Shown here one piece after another: positions 11,368 through 22,945 of a DNA stretch of 64,000 nucleotides (its first letter is position 1; every line of letters starts with the position of its first letter). Below the pieces are notes generated by a model that saw only the letters and a list, made by a program, of their open reading frames with translations, ran no database searches and was not told the origin of the DNA. Origin of the DNA: Ophiodon elongatus (taxonomy: Eukaryota > Chordata > Actinopteri > Perciformes > Hexagrammidae); contig JACSYO010000711.1 in the NCBI GenBank assembly GCA_016806645.1, positions 186,001-250,000 on the forward strand. Reading direction: 5' to 3'. The translations under genes and the position numbers were made by a program.

Positions 11368-12231
11368 TCTCCACCTCACCAGCACATCTCCACCACCAGG
11401 CCACCACCAGCACATCTCCACCACCAGCACATCTCCACCACCAGCGCATCTCCACCACCAGCACATCTCCACCACCAGCACATCTCCACCACCAGCACAT
11501 CTCCACCACCAGCACATCTCCACCACCACGACATCTCCACCACCAGCACATCTCCACCACCAGCACATCTCCACCACCAGCACATCTCCACCACCAGCAC
11601 GACATCTCCACCAGCACGACATCTCCACCAGCACATCTCCACCACCAGCACATCTCCACCACCACAACATCTCCACCACCACGACATCTCCACCACCAGC
11701 ACATCTCCACCACCAGCACATCTCCACCACCAGCACGACATCTCCACCAGCACGACATCTCCACCAGCACGACATCTCCACCAGCACGACATCTCCACCA
11801 CCAGCACATCTCCACCACCAGCACATCTCCACCACCACGACATCTCCACCACCACAACATCTCCACCAGCACGACATCTCCACCACCAGCACATCTCCAC
11901 CACCAGCACATCTCCACCACCACGACATCTCCACCACCACCAGCACATCTCCACCACCACCAGCACATCTCCACCACCACCAGCACATCTCCACCACCAC
12001 CAGCACATCTCCACCACCACGACATCTCCACCACCAGCACATCTCAACCACCACACCACCAGCACATCTCCACCACCACGACATCTCCACCACCAGCACA
12101 TCTCAACCACCACACCACCAGCACATCTCCACCACCACGACATCTCCACCACCAGCACATTCTCCACCACCACACCACCAGCACATCTCCACCACCAGCA
12201 CATCTCCACCACCAGCACATCTCCACCACCA
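11368..12231. repeat. GC-rich minisatellite, 17-bp unit, about 860 bp
   Basis: The unit is CAGCACATCTCCACCAC (17 bp), with variants in which CACGACATC or CACAACATC replaces the middle, 20-bp units with an extra CAC, and longer composite units after about 12030. Because 17 is not a multiple of 3 and the unit lacks stop triplets, long open frames appear in several frames of both strands; these Ser/Pro/His and Trp/Gly/Val repeats are artefacts. Read on the minus strand most units contain GCTGGTGG. Confidence 0.97.
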
Positions 12232-12775
12232 CATACAGATTGTGGAGATAAAGCCAGCTACAACTCTCGCACATTAGTTAGAATCTTTATCCTCATTATG
12301 GGGCCAATGTCACCACAATAAACGTATACACATAAATCAATTGTGTTCACTGATCAAACCTCCACTTTCAAATGATATCCGGGGTGGATGATACCACTGG
12401 CACAATGCTTTTGGAAGCAGTCAGTCTGATTGCTGTAAACATTTACATATTGCCCTCACACTTGTAATGCTTAGTGCTGCCCGATGGATGCCCTGCCTCC
12501 ACCAGTACTACGTGAAGGGAAGAATCCGAGGGACTCCCAGAAACCCATTCCCTTGGTTCCTCTAGTTGCTGTGATTCAACGTAAAGAAGGATTGATCAGC
12601 AGGCTCCTTCCTCTGCTTCAACACTCACCAGGTGCTTTGCATTGAGTATGGTTAAGTGTGGGCGTGTAGAGGGCGGCATGTGAGGCGTCCATGTGAAGAC
12701 CATTCCAATTTGATTTTGGATTTATAAAAGGAAAATTTGCAGGCATACGCAAGATTACAAGATTACGTACATGTC

Positions 12776-13020
12776 CTCAGTCCGTTCTTGTGAGCCTGAT
12801 ATATCAGGAACACTCAGGAGGGAATTTCTTCAAAATTGGCACAAACGTTCACCTGGACTCAAGGACGAACTGATCAGATTTTGGAGGTCAAAGGTCACTG
12901 TCTGTCCCATTATCGTGAATGTGATATCTCACAAATGTCTAATAGTATAAAATAATGAAGCGATGACATTTTGGACAGACGTAGATGTAAAGGTCAAGCT
13001 GACTAGTTGGCGGAGGTAAA
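12776..13020 (+). repeat. Interspersed repeat family R1, copy 1
   Basis: The segment contains CTGATATATCAGGAACACTC, GGAATTTCTTCAAAATTGGC, ACAAACGTTCACCTGGACTC, GGTCAAAGGTCACTG, ACAAATGTCTAATAG and GTATAAAATAATGAAG. The same blocks in the same order recur at 26930-27022, 42650-42818 and 56975-57095, which defines a dispersed family in this window. It resembles a very common fish repeat. No coding capacity was seen. Confidence 0.8.
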
Positions 13021-13407
13021 CAAGTTATAAATGATCCTAGTTTTCAACATGAAACTATATATTTGTGATGTGTTTTAGAGATGTTGGTCTGAAGCAACTG
13101 GCTTGCAGCTGAGAATGTATGAAACCATTTGGTGGTTATCTGACTGCTGCTCCTGCAGTCTGGCCTCATGCAGGGGCGAAGGATCCAGGTTGGTTGGCGC
13201 TTCGTGTCCTGCTGCTTTGAAAGCTCATATAATTGCTCAATTACACACCAGACACTCATTTACTTCGGCTCTCTTCCATCCGTCACTGGTAGCGTGTCGT
13301 ATAAGTTTATACGAGGCCTCAGATTGAAAATAATTGGTATCATATTTTTTAGCGTGTGCCTTTTTTTTCCTGGCATTTCATTTCTTGTAATTTCCCCGTG
13401 TGGAATG

Positions 13408-13514
13408 CAGGGTGAGCCAGGTCTGGTTCCGCCTCTGGAGCAGCTAGAGGTTAAGTATTTTGCTCAAGGATACTGTGGTAAACATTGCCTCGTTGGGGAT
13501 TGAACCCGGGAGGA
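13408..13514 (-). repeat. tRNA-related SINE-like fragment
   Basis: The block GTTAAGTATTTTGCTCAAGG, then GGTAAACATTGCCTCG and GGGGATTGAACCCGGGAGG, matches the antisense head of a common fish tRNA-derived repeat. GGATTGAACCC at 13497-13507 reads as a pol III B box on the minus strand. The copy is short and degraded. Confidence 0.5.
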
Positions 13515-14377
13515 CTTGACCGACCACGAGTCCCCCGCGGCCCTGGGACCTGACATGGCCCGTTAGTTACCTTACAGTCCTCGTCCTGCGCCACTCCGTC
13601 TCCTGCTTGCAAGTCATCCGTCCCTTTGGGCATATAAGCACCAAAAAGCTTTGAAAGGCCGAGGAACATCCTGACATTCAGAGACAGAGCGCTGTCTGGT
13701 CGGACTAAACTTTATTAGTGAGGAGAAATGACACATTATGACAGATGAGTGATTGTTGCACTTCTGCCACGCATCTCCAGGAAATGAATGAAGCTGAGCC
13801 TTTGACCTGCAGACTATAAGCTCTGACTCACGCTGGGAGAAGTGAAGCAGCATCAGTTTGAAAAGGTCATACAGCTCTGAACTTACAGATATAATTACTG
13901 ATCTTTAAATGGCTTACTCTAACAGCCGTACAATATACTCTCATATGGATTCATTCACTATATTTGTGAGATCTTGCTGTTTCCCTAACAATTTGTCAAC
14001 TCTGCAAAAAAAATTTAAAAAGAGAAGAAAATCTTAACAAATTCCTTTTCCCACAGTGGACAGAACTGTTTGCTTAGAACGTAGCTCTGTCAGAAAGCTG
14101 CACACTGATTCTTTACAGGGGATCTAACAGTATTTCCAGTGGACCGCGTTGCTACTTGCATGTGAAAGGTGTTGCTCGTAAAGGGGATGTCTGCGTGTTG
14201 CAGCTCATCGTCTTGGTTTTACAGCAGCAGGTCTCACTGCTGTTATCAACCCTGATCTGTTTTCAGTGAAAAAGCTGCTGTAAACTTCCGTGCTCAGCTC
14301 GCATCACTCGGGGACAGTGAGAGCCTTTCTTGTTATCTGAAGGTAGGGATGCGTTCTGATAACTGAAACCCGGAACT

Positions 14378-14708
14378 TCAATTCCATTATCCAAACCCCT
14401 CATCCTGTTCAGGGTCGGGGTGCTGGAGCCGATCCCAGCTGACATTGGGTGAAGGCAGGGTTCACCTGGACAGGTCTCCAGTTTATCTCAGGGCTCATAG
14501 AGACACACAACCATTCACATTCACACCTACGAGCAGTTTAGAGTCCAGTTAACCTGAGCAGCATGTCTTTGGACTGTGGGAGGAAGCCGGAGAACCCGGA
14601 GGGAACCCACGCTGACACAGGGAGAACGTGCAGACTCCACACAGAAGGACCGCCCAGGATCAGGGATCAAACCCGGGCCCCCCTTGCCACTACACCACCG
14701 TGCAGCCT
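14378..14708 (-). repeat. Near full-length tRNA-derived SINE (V-SINE-like), minus strand
   Basis: Read on the minus strand, the element starts near 14708 with GCTGCACGGTGGTGTAGTGG (A-box-like), has a B-box-like GGGTTTGATCC at 14664-14674, then the conserved body with GTGTGGAGTCTGCACGTTCT, and ends with GACCCTGAACAGGATGAGGG at the left. This is the abundant fish SINE whose tail is shared with a LINE. It is diverged and flanked on the right by unrelated sequence and a (CA)n run. Confidence 0.85.
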
Positions 14709-14855
14709 CAACCCGGAACTCATTAAATTATTAAAGATTGTAGTATTGATAAGCCCAGACGTTACTGGTGCTTTTTATTAGTACTTTTTAATGTTTTGGT
14801 TTATTATGATTTTGACATTTGTTATTATCTCTCTGTTGGGCTGAGCTCTCCTATT

Positions 14856-14856
<1 letters not shown>

Positions 14857-14896
<40 letters not shown>
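14857..14896. repeat. (CA)n microsatellite
   Basis: An uninterrupted CA run of about 20 units starts after CTATT and ends at GAAAGG. Confidence 0.98.
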
Positions 14897-14901
<5 letters not shown>

Positions 14902-16367
14902 GCCGCTGTGGTGAAGAGAACCAGGTGAAGTGAAGCCTCCCAGTGTGATTGTGTTGGATGCGGGTCAATTAATCAGGATGAACAAATGTGACTGAACTTC
15001 CCCAACTGCAGTTTAATAAAACTCAGAACCAATGTCATTCACTGTGTTTTCCAGAGTTGCACATATCCACTGGTCTTCAGGCCGCTAATCATAGAATCTT
15101 GTCTTGCCTTATACTATGGTTAACATTGCTGGTGTAGAAACAACTTGAGGAGATATTTAAAAATTGTAGTCATGTCACTGTGGGGCTGCATTTTTAGGCC
15201 TAGGGGGGGACTTGAATGCAACACAACCGGTGGAGCTGTAAACATGTTTATAATTCCGTGGCCAGGAGCCAAATATATGGCCATTAGACAAATGACAAGG
15301 GGCCGCTATCAGAGCCTGAAATCTGAATGTACAACAACAACAGCACCGTTTCTTGGTGTCTGTACTGCTGGAGAAACCGTGCTCTCGCAATATTGGAATT
15401 CTGTATTTTTGGAGCTTGGCCCAAACTATGGACTAAAAGTCTGATTATCATATCACAAAAAGTATTGAGTTAGTAGCAGATGCCTACTACAATCTGAAAT
15501 GTATTCATTGGAATATTGTTGGACAATTGTTGTATGTAATCTAGTCATACAACAGAACTGAAATCCACCATTTGAATGCTCATATAAGAGCTGCAGGTCT
15601 CTGTCCCGCTGCCGTGTTGAGCGATAGTCCAGCACCAGGTAACTGGGTCGTCCGTCACCGAGCCACAGCGTGACGGAGACGCTTGAAATGGTGATGCACA
15701 GCACCTGTGTTGTCTGGCTGAGGATGATGAAAGTCGCGGAGGCTGTGCGTGCTGCAGTGACTCTCTGCTCTCTGTAGATATCCTGCAGCATCCTCGTCTG
15801 AGCAAACACTCGGCGGCTGTATCTCCGCAGCACATGGGAGGGATCTCCCGCTCATGTGCTGCCTTCTGGCTTTCAGGAGGCACGAGGTTGAAACCAGTCG
15901 TCTTCTGAAACAAAAGTCAAAGAGAGAGCGAACTACAGTCTGATATTCCAAATAGTTTCCTTGTCTTAGTTTGCCTCTTGAGGACTGCTTTCAGTGTCTG
16001 CACACAGGGTCTAGACAGATATTCATGGGGTGGCCGGGTGGGGAGCGGCATCTCTTGCTGCATTCACTTGCACTCTGGCGTCAGTTTCACAACTTTTTCA
16101 TATGTATATTTTTATTTAGAGTTCAATGATGGGGCTTTTTTCTTTTTTAGGGGTGCCACCCGTTGCACAGGATGTCAGGTGAAGTGACATTCACAATTAA
16201 AAAAGACACTTCAACTGATCCAGTTCCAGTCCCTTTTATCACGTTCACTTACTCTCCATACATTTCAGTTAATTCCTCAGCTCCGTTCAGCTCTTTCACT
16301 TTAACTGACACTTCAACTTCACTCAGCGCTTACACCTCGTGAAAACATCCCTTTTTTTCCCTTTAAG

Positions 16368-16458
16368 CTGCCACTTGAACTTCATTCAGAAATTCATTTA
16401 AAACTGCCACCTCAACTTTGTTCAGAAATTCAGTTAAAACTGCCACCTCAACTTCAGC
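16368..16458. repeat. 36-bp tandem repeat, about 2.5 copies
   Basis: Units start at 16368, 16404 and 16440, each beginning CTGCCAC and carrying TCAGAAATTCA-TTAAAA. Divergence between copies is a few bases. Confidence 0.85.
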
Positions 16459-16704
16459 GTTTACAGTGAACTCTGTAACATCCAGTCCAAACCAAAGAAA
16501 GAAAAGAAGAGGATTAAGTAGTGCTCTGTGGAGAGTTGAGACATTTCAGTTTGTCATGTGACTTTGATGGCTTGGCTTGTTTGGCTTGGTATTAAAAAGC
16601 AACATGACGGCCCAAATACTGACAATGTGTGTCAGTATGCAGCCCGACACTTACCGCTGCTTTCCTCCAGTGTCGCCATTAAATCTGTGACAGAGAGAGA
16701 AATG

Positions 16705-16741
16705 GTGTGTGTGCGTGTGTGTGTGTGTGTGTGTGCGTGTG

Positions 16742-16780
<39 letters not shown>

Positions 16781-16808
16781 GTGTGTGTGTGTGTGCGTGT
16801 GTGTGTGC
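16705..16808. repeat. (GT)n microsatellite with GC interruptions
   Basis: An alternating purine-pyrimidine run of about 100 bp in which scattered GC dinucleotides interrupt the GT units. It has Z-DNA potential. Confidence 0.97.
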
Positions 16809-18542
16809 GCCTCCTGCAGCTCAGCAAGAGCATCTGAAGGCGGCCGGGCTCCGTGGAGCCTCTGTGAGTGATGGATGAGAATAATTCCATGGAACATCCA
16901 CAGGCATGTTCAATAACAGCGCATCATGTCTGTTCAGTCCTCTCCATCACCCAACTCCAGAGCTTCAGAGACACCGAGCAAGTGGAGCTTTGTCATGACT
17001 ACCTTTGTCTCATTGCTAATTCTAAGGTCAAGAGTCAACCCTCAAGCTCAACTATGTAGTTGTTTAAGCTTTATTCGCTCCATAATTCATGTTTCATATA
17101 TACTTAATTGCCCATTTCCTTCCGATATTAAATAATAACTCAATTATACAATAAAATGTTTCATTTAAAGTAAGAGAACGAGTTAATTAAAGGCTAAATT
17201 TCCTTTCATCTGTCAAAGTTTTACAAAAGGTAGGTCAAAATGTTTCTGATCTGAAGGAAAAAGATCATATTTCTATTTAGTTTTTTGATTATTTGGTTTA
17301 AAACCCTTTTTCATGAACTGCTTATTTTACCAGTGCGTTGTAGAGTAGGAAAGATTTCTTCTAGTCAAACAGACGGCGAGATATTTGCAACATGTACCTA
17401 ATGATGGTAAATGAGTCCAACGTATCAAATCTAAAGAAATGAAGAAGAAATGAAAGGGATGACAGGTCGTCTGCTGGCACCGTGTGGACTCTACGTCTTC
17501 ATCTGGCCATTCGTCCTTGCAGAGTTTCCTGACAAGACGCTGCTGGCATTCAGCCTTTAGACGTCATACAAACAACATCTATAAATCTTTAAACCCAACA
17601 CTGAGAAGCAATAACTTCAAAGAGCGAGAGACAGAAAATAGAGAGATCAGATGTTGGGTAAGGACAGAGTTGGAGACATGCGTAGGTCTGTCTGTTTTCC
17701 TTCGACACCAGACGGGACAATGCTTCTGCTGTCTAGGTGTCATCTCCGTCTCCCCGGGGTAGAAGACCACGATAACAGCTCGGCAAACCTCAAAATCCTC
17801 CACCCACTCTGTCTTTTCTATTTGTTTTTAATTTCCAGGCTTTTTTTCTTTTCTTGAAGGAGTTAAAGTAATGATCCAAAAGTTGCTTCTTTTCTTTTGC
17901 CCACGTATTGGGTGTCTAGTCTTCACACACGCTTTCCTCTGTCTCTTCAGACCTTTGCTTGAATGACCTAATAGAGGAAACACATCACCTTTCTGTGAGG
18001 AAAGGCTCAGCTGACACCAGGCCTGTGGTTTGAAGGCAGGACACATTCTCGTCTACTGACAACACTCAGATTCGGTCCAGCGGCTGCTGACGAAGTGAAG
18101 AGGCGGAGCTAATGGAGACCAATGAGCAGCGACTGCCTAACAGACATGTGTCATCCCTCTAGCAGCGACTCGATCATGAGCCTTTATCCCGGCTTGACAA
18201 TGTGTTGTTTCTCATCAGGAAAGTCGTCAGTTCGTGGCTCAGTTCTCAAGACAAACACAGTGTGGTTTCCTCTCAAAACTAACCATCTCTCCTGCAAACT
18301 GCCTCATTTACAGTATTTAAAGTTTTCTTTTCTCTTTCATTCATGTTTGTTTTGCACAGGGCACCTGCTGTTTTTTGAATGTGGTAACGTCACACACAGT
18401 TTGGACGTAGGCGTTGGTTAGAATAAAAACAAAAGAAACTTACTTAAGTACTTACTTAAATGATGAGAAAGCTGAGCAGCAACACTTACTACAATGTTTA
18501 CTACAGTCGGTGTCATGAATATATAGAATATATATCATTTTG

Positions 18543-18632
18543 TATTGTATAATTATTAAATTGTTATGTAATTTATATAATTATTAAATTGTTATGTAAT
18601 TTATATTACACATACATGTGTGTGTGTATATG

Positions 18633-18679
<47 letters not shown>

Positions 18680-18768
18680 ATGTATGTATGTATGTATGGA
18701 TAGATATATATATATATATATATATAGATAGATAGATCTATCTAGATATCTAGATATAGATATATATA

Positions 18769-18812
<44 letters not shown>

Positions 18813-18838
18813 TATGTATATATATATGTATATATGTA
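18543..18838. repeat. AT-rich tandem duplication followed by a (TA)n/(GATA)n/(TG)n complex repeat
   Basis: ATAATTATTAAATTGTTATG with TAATTTAT is duplicated in tandem at 18549-18604. It is followed by an intermixed TA, TG, GTAT and GATA microsatellite with short palindromes such as ATCTATCTAGATATCTAGAT near 18735. Replication slippage and hairpin formation are expected here. Confidence 0.92.
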
Positions 18839-20984
18839 TTCAACTATCAGTGCACACCTAATTCTTCCATCCATGGACAATCTGCACCTACTCCCATAGA
18901 AACATCCACCTGTGCTAATGTGCAGTGTAATACGCTGTCTTTACTGTAGCATATGAATAGGACTAAAAAGTGTGTTCACAGCCACAAACACACACCCTTT
19001 AATTCTATGAAACGGTGTGTGTGTGTTTGTGGTGGTTTGTGTCGTCCGACGGCCACAGCGACTCCCTCGAGATGGATTCCTCTCCGTCCTTGCCCTCTGC
19101 CACCTTCCCATCAACAAAACTCCAGCTCGTGTGTCTGCATTGTGTCACCATCATAAGGAAGTGCTTCTGTCGCGACTGATTCTGAGCAGTTTTCCGCTGC
19201 AGGGAGCTGCGCTACGCTTAAACTCCAGAGAGTCTTGGGAACAGGCAGCTTGACGCTCCCTCACTCTTCAATAAGAGCTAAGCTAAGCTGAAAAGCTATT
19301 TGATTCAGAAAACAGGGACACTACCAGCACGCCACTGAGGAATGTGGTCCCACCAGTAACGCCGCTACTAGTAGAGCCTCTACAGCCCAACTCTGACTGC
19401 ACGTCATAAAACTGACTAAGGAGACAAGTGGCTAATAACTGATAGTTGAGCTGAACGTCCTGTTGCTTTGACCCATTCAGCGCCCCTCTTTTGAAAGGAA
19501 CGGTGAGCCTTAATCAGCTCTGCCTCTACGCACTGATCTCACTGCTCATACATGTCCACCTCCCCGTCCCGAGCAGAGCTGATGAAGGCTGTGGGCGTGG
19601 CTCTGATCCATCCCCGCCCCTCCCCGTCTCCCTCCTTCTAAAACACTGTTAATTAGAGCCGCTGATCTTCGTGCCAAGGCCTCCTGATGCAGCTTGTACC
19701 AGGGACCTCATGTTTATCTTTAACGTCATCAGACATTTATCCTTTTGCCCCAACCCGATGGACCTGACGTTGATGGGTTAGGGTCAAATTGGGTTCTTTT
19801 TTTCCACTCAATAACTTGGATTTCTCGTGTAAAGATATTTTGATGAGAATCAGAATTGGCCAGTACACATACAAGGAATTTGTGTAGCATCAAAACAAAA
19901 ATACTTGAAGTCAAAGTGAGCCTCACTAAGCCTTCTGCCACCTGCTTATACAGAGGTCACATTGGTGTCACGCCGTCTTGACATGGAAGAATGAAATGTT
20001 TGACCCCTGTCTGATCACCACTGCTGTAGCATCGCTATCCCTCATGAAGCCAAATCACACAAACTCAACTGGCACTGAAAGGATGGCTTACTTTTCTTTT
20101 CTTCTTTTTTTTAACCACCTCTTATCTTTGTAGACTTGACCTTCATTACTATCAGTTCTCATAACTTTGTACTCAGTAAATGAATTGCTGAAGTTGGGCA
20201 ACACATTGACATCACTGCATCGAGGTCAGACGAGGCCAAAAGAAAAGATCAGTAGCAGGTTATTCAGATGATCTAAACCACTGTTTGGAGGTCAAACCCC
20301 TAAAATGTCCCCATTACTCTCACTGGAGAGGAAAACTGTGAACACACAGCTACAGTAAGTAAAGGGTCAAAGTTGAAGCAGGAAGTAGCTTTATAAATTG
20401 ATGGATGTTTACAACAGACAGTTTGGGTCATGATATTACAGGTTGCCTTTTTCTTTCTCTTCCACAATAAGTCTGGCTACCCTGGAGTGTCTTTAACACC
20501 CGTCCTATCATCGTCTGGTGTTAAACGTTGTTTGACTTCTTTTTAGTGATGTAGCTGTGTCCCCAGATCTCAGGAATGAACTTATTGTGTTGAGTATTAG
20601 GGGCTGGTCACAGCAGCCTCTAAAGCAAAGTTTTGCTGGAAAATAAATACATTTCAATGAAATCACTGCATTTAAGACGTGAAGCATATCAACGCTGATC
20701 TTTGACTATTAGCAAACCATCTATCGACAGTAGTGACTTTTGGGGGAATGCAGAGCCAGAGAATGGATGGAAGAAGTCCTCATATAGCCATCAAACGGAG
20801 GAAGCCATCATACGAGCTGTATTGCACCATCTATCTTTATGTAACCCTCCCGCAGAGCATCAATTACTACGACAATAACAGAAGTCCATGATACAAAAAC
20901 GCCCTTTGAATGGACTGTTATGTTTTTGCCTGGTTGGCTACCAAAGCTAGATGCGATGTCAGGAGATCATGCGAGATTCGCGGG

Positions 20985-21331
20985 AACAAATAGCCCCCTA
21001 AAATCCATCGCGTCAGGCTTCAAATTATGCGTTTGTGTTTGGTAAGCCAGAGCACGGACCAATCAGCATCCTGTGAGGAGCTACGGGCAGCTAGGGGCGT
21101 GGCTTAGGTGTATGTGAGACGACGCAGAGTGCTGACTGTTTGCACCTGAACAACAATGGCGGCTCTTGAAGAGGTTAGGATGCTGCAACAGCTTCAGTTA
21201 CATCAGCGCTGGAGAGTATTTCTAGAATGAAAGAAGAGCAAAGAACACTGAAGGTTTTTTTCCATAAAAAAACTCATTTTTGCTCCAGATGTTTGCCACT
21301 CCCAGTTAATGCTTCGCCAGGCGACTGGTAA
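20985..21331 (+). pseudogene. Decayed transposon 5' region with a RecQ-like helicase ORF fragment
   Basis: An ACCAATCAGCATCCTGTGAG and GGGGCGTGGCTT promoter-like stretch precedes an ATG at 21156 reading MAALEEVRMLQQLQLHQ. One frame away, an open stretch at 21203-21331 reads SALESISRMKEEQRTLKVFF and later CSRCLPLPV. The LES-I, LKEEQR-AL-F and CLPLV order resembles the beginning of RecQ-like helicase ORFs carried by fish DNA transposons (ISL2EU/Kolobok type) as I remember them. The ATP-binding Walker A segment expected between these two blocks is absent, which suggests an internal deletion, and the ATG is out of frame with the helicase-like part. The identification is tentative. Confidence 0.4.
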
Positions 21332-22794
21332 CGCCTATTTTGTGAAGATGGGCAGACTCATTATTGGTGTGGCCGGGCAGACGGATGACCTTTTAGAGCT
21401 CTGGTGTGGACTGGTCAAACTTCTGTGTGTAGAAATCTCCCACCAGAACATTGTCAGATGTCAGATTTGGGCTCATAAAGATAATTCCCCTGAGCGTGAA
21501 CACAACTTTTCCACGTCTCCTGGCCTGTCACTGGGCTGCTCACTGTCTCCTCTTTCCACGCCTCTGATAATGAAGGCTGCCGGGGGAGCTCTCATTCATA
21601 CAACGCGTCTCGTTACACAGAAAGTGCCGTGAGTCAAACTCTAACGCCCTTTAATTCCACACTCTGAAACATCACTTTTAGTTAGACATAACTCCGACTC
21701 CTGAATCTCACTCAATTATATCTCTTTACCCCTCAAAAAAAGTTTTCTGCATTTGTTCCTCCGGTGACAGCTTGTTAGTGGCAGAGTTTCTCTTTCAATC
21801 CAGTAGTCTCCCCTCAGAGGAAAAGAAACAACGAGCCGGCCTGCCGCTGGCGGTGCCCGTCGCTCTCAAACGTAGGGATGCTAACGATACCGCAGTTTGC
21901 CATTTCCAGCTGGACCCGTGGCCCGTTATAGAAACTCCCACATTCAGACAGGCAGGAGAACCCCCCCCCACCCCCCTCCTGGCATTGAGAAACACAGAGG
22001 TGACTCCCTTTCTTTGACCCCGTGTGTCCATTCAGCCTCCGTGGCCCGGGTCGTGAGAGAACCACGGATTCCATGTGAGACTTGAGTTCCGCACCGTCTA
22101 AAGTTTCATAACATATTGTCAGTGTGTGAACTAGACGCCCTGGTGTATTATGCTCGCTATTTAAGTAATCCCCTCTGGAACATAATAGCCTGTACTTAGG
22201 CAGGACAACAAAAGCACAAGGCAGGGGAGAGCTTTAAAACACGGCATTGGATTTCGTCGCACGTATCCGCGGCATTCAGCGCTGTCTGCTGCCTGTCTGG
22301 AAGGTGTTCCACATTAAGGGGGGGTGGGGGGGCAACACATGAGTGCTAACTACAGGGAACCACGGAAATCTAATCGTAAACGCAAGCAAATATGTCAGGT
22401 AATACGATGAAGGGCTTAGAGACGGAGGGAATGTTTGACAAAAACACATCGGATCTGTATTTTGAAAAAGGCTCCTCAAGCCTGTTTGTGAGACCAAATG
22501 TAGAATATAAGTACACACAGTTCACAATGTGACCAGCTCATATGTAAACACACAGTAACATGTGCTCCCTGCGCACCGATTGGGCTTTACTAATCAGAGA
22601 GCAGTTCGAATATCTCAGTTTCCACTGAATAGGGAAGTAAGTGGGCATGCTTGGACAACGGGTTTGAATGAATGAAACGACTCCAGACAAGCAAACGCAT
22701 TGGTCATTTGTTCACATGCTTAACATGATGCAGGTCAATAGCTCCCTGACAAGTCAACTCAGTGAACACGGGGTTAACGGGAATTCAAACCAAA

Positions 22795-22945
22795 ACACTT
22801 GCTTAGTTTTAGGATAAACATCATGGTTGGGTTTAAGATAAGTACTTAAAGTGAGGTTTAGGCAACAACAAAACCACTGGTTGTGCTTTAAACAAGTATG
22901 CCATTAACAACTGGGCTACGGTGGAAACATGGTGGCCGGCTTCAT
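22795..22945 (+). repeat. Interspersed repeat R2, plus-strand copy
   Basis: The blocks TAGGATAAACATCATGGTTG, GGGTTTAAGATAAGTACTTA and GAGGTTTAGGCAACAACAAA recall a common fish repeat. The first block recurs in reverse complement at about 33236-33300 (CCAACCATGATGTTTTTCCT, then AAACCTAACTAATTGTTTTT), giving an inverted pair within the intron. Confidence 0.6.

Noticed and set aside
11279..12321. Several 250-320 codon ORFs on both strands (Ser/Pro/His and Trp/Gly/Val repeats)
   Set aside because: They coincide exactly with the 17-bp minisatellite, are open in multiple frames at once, and arise because the unit has no stop triplets.
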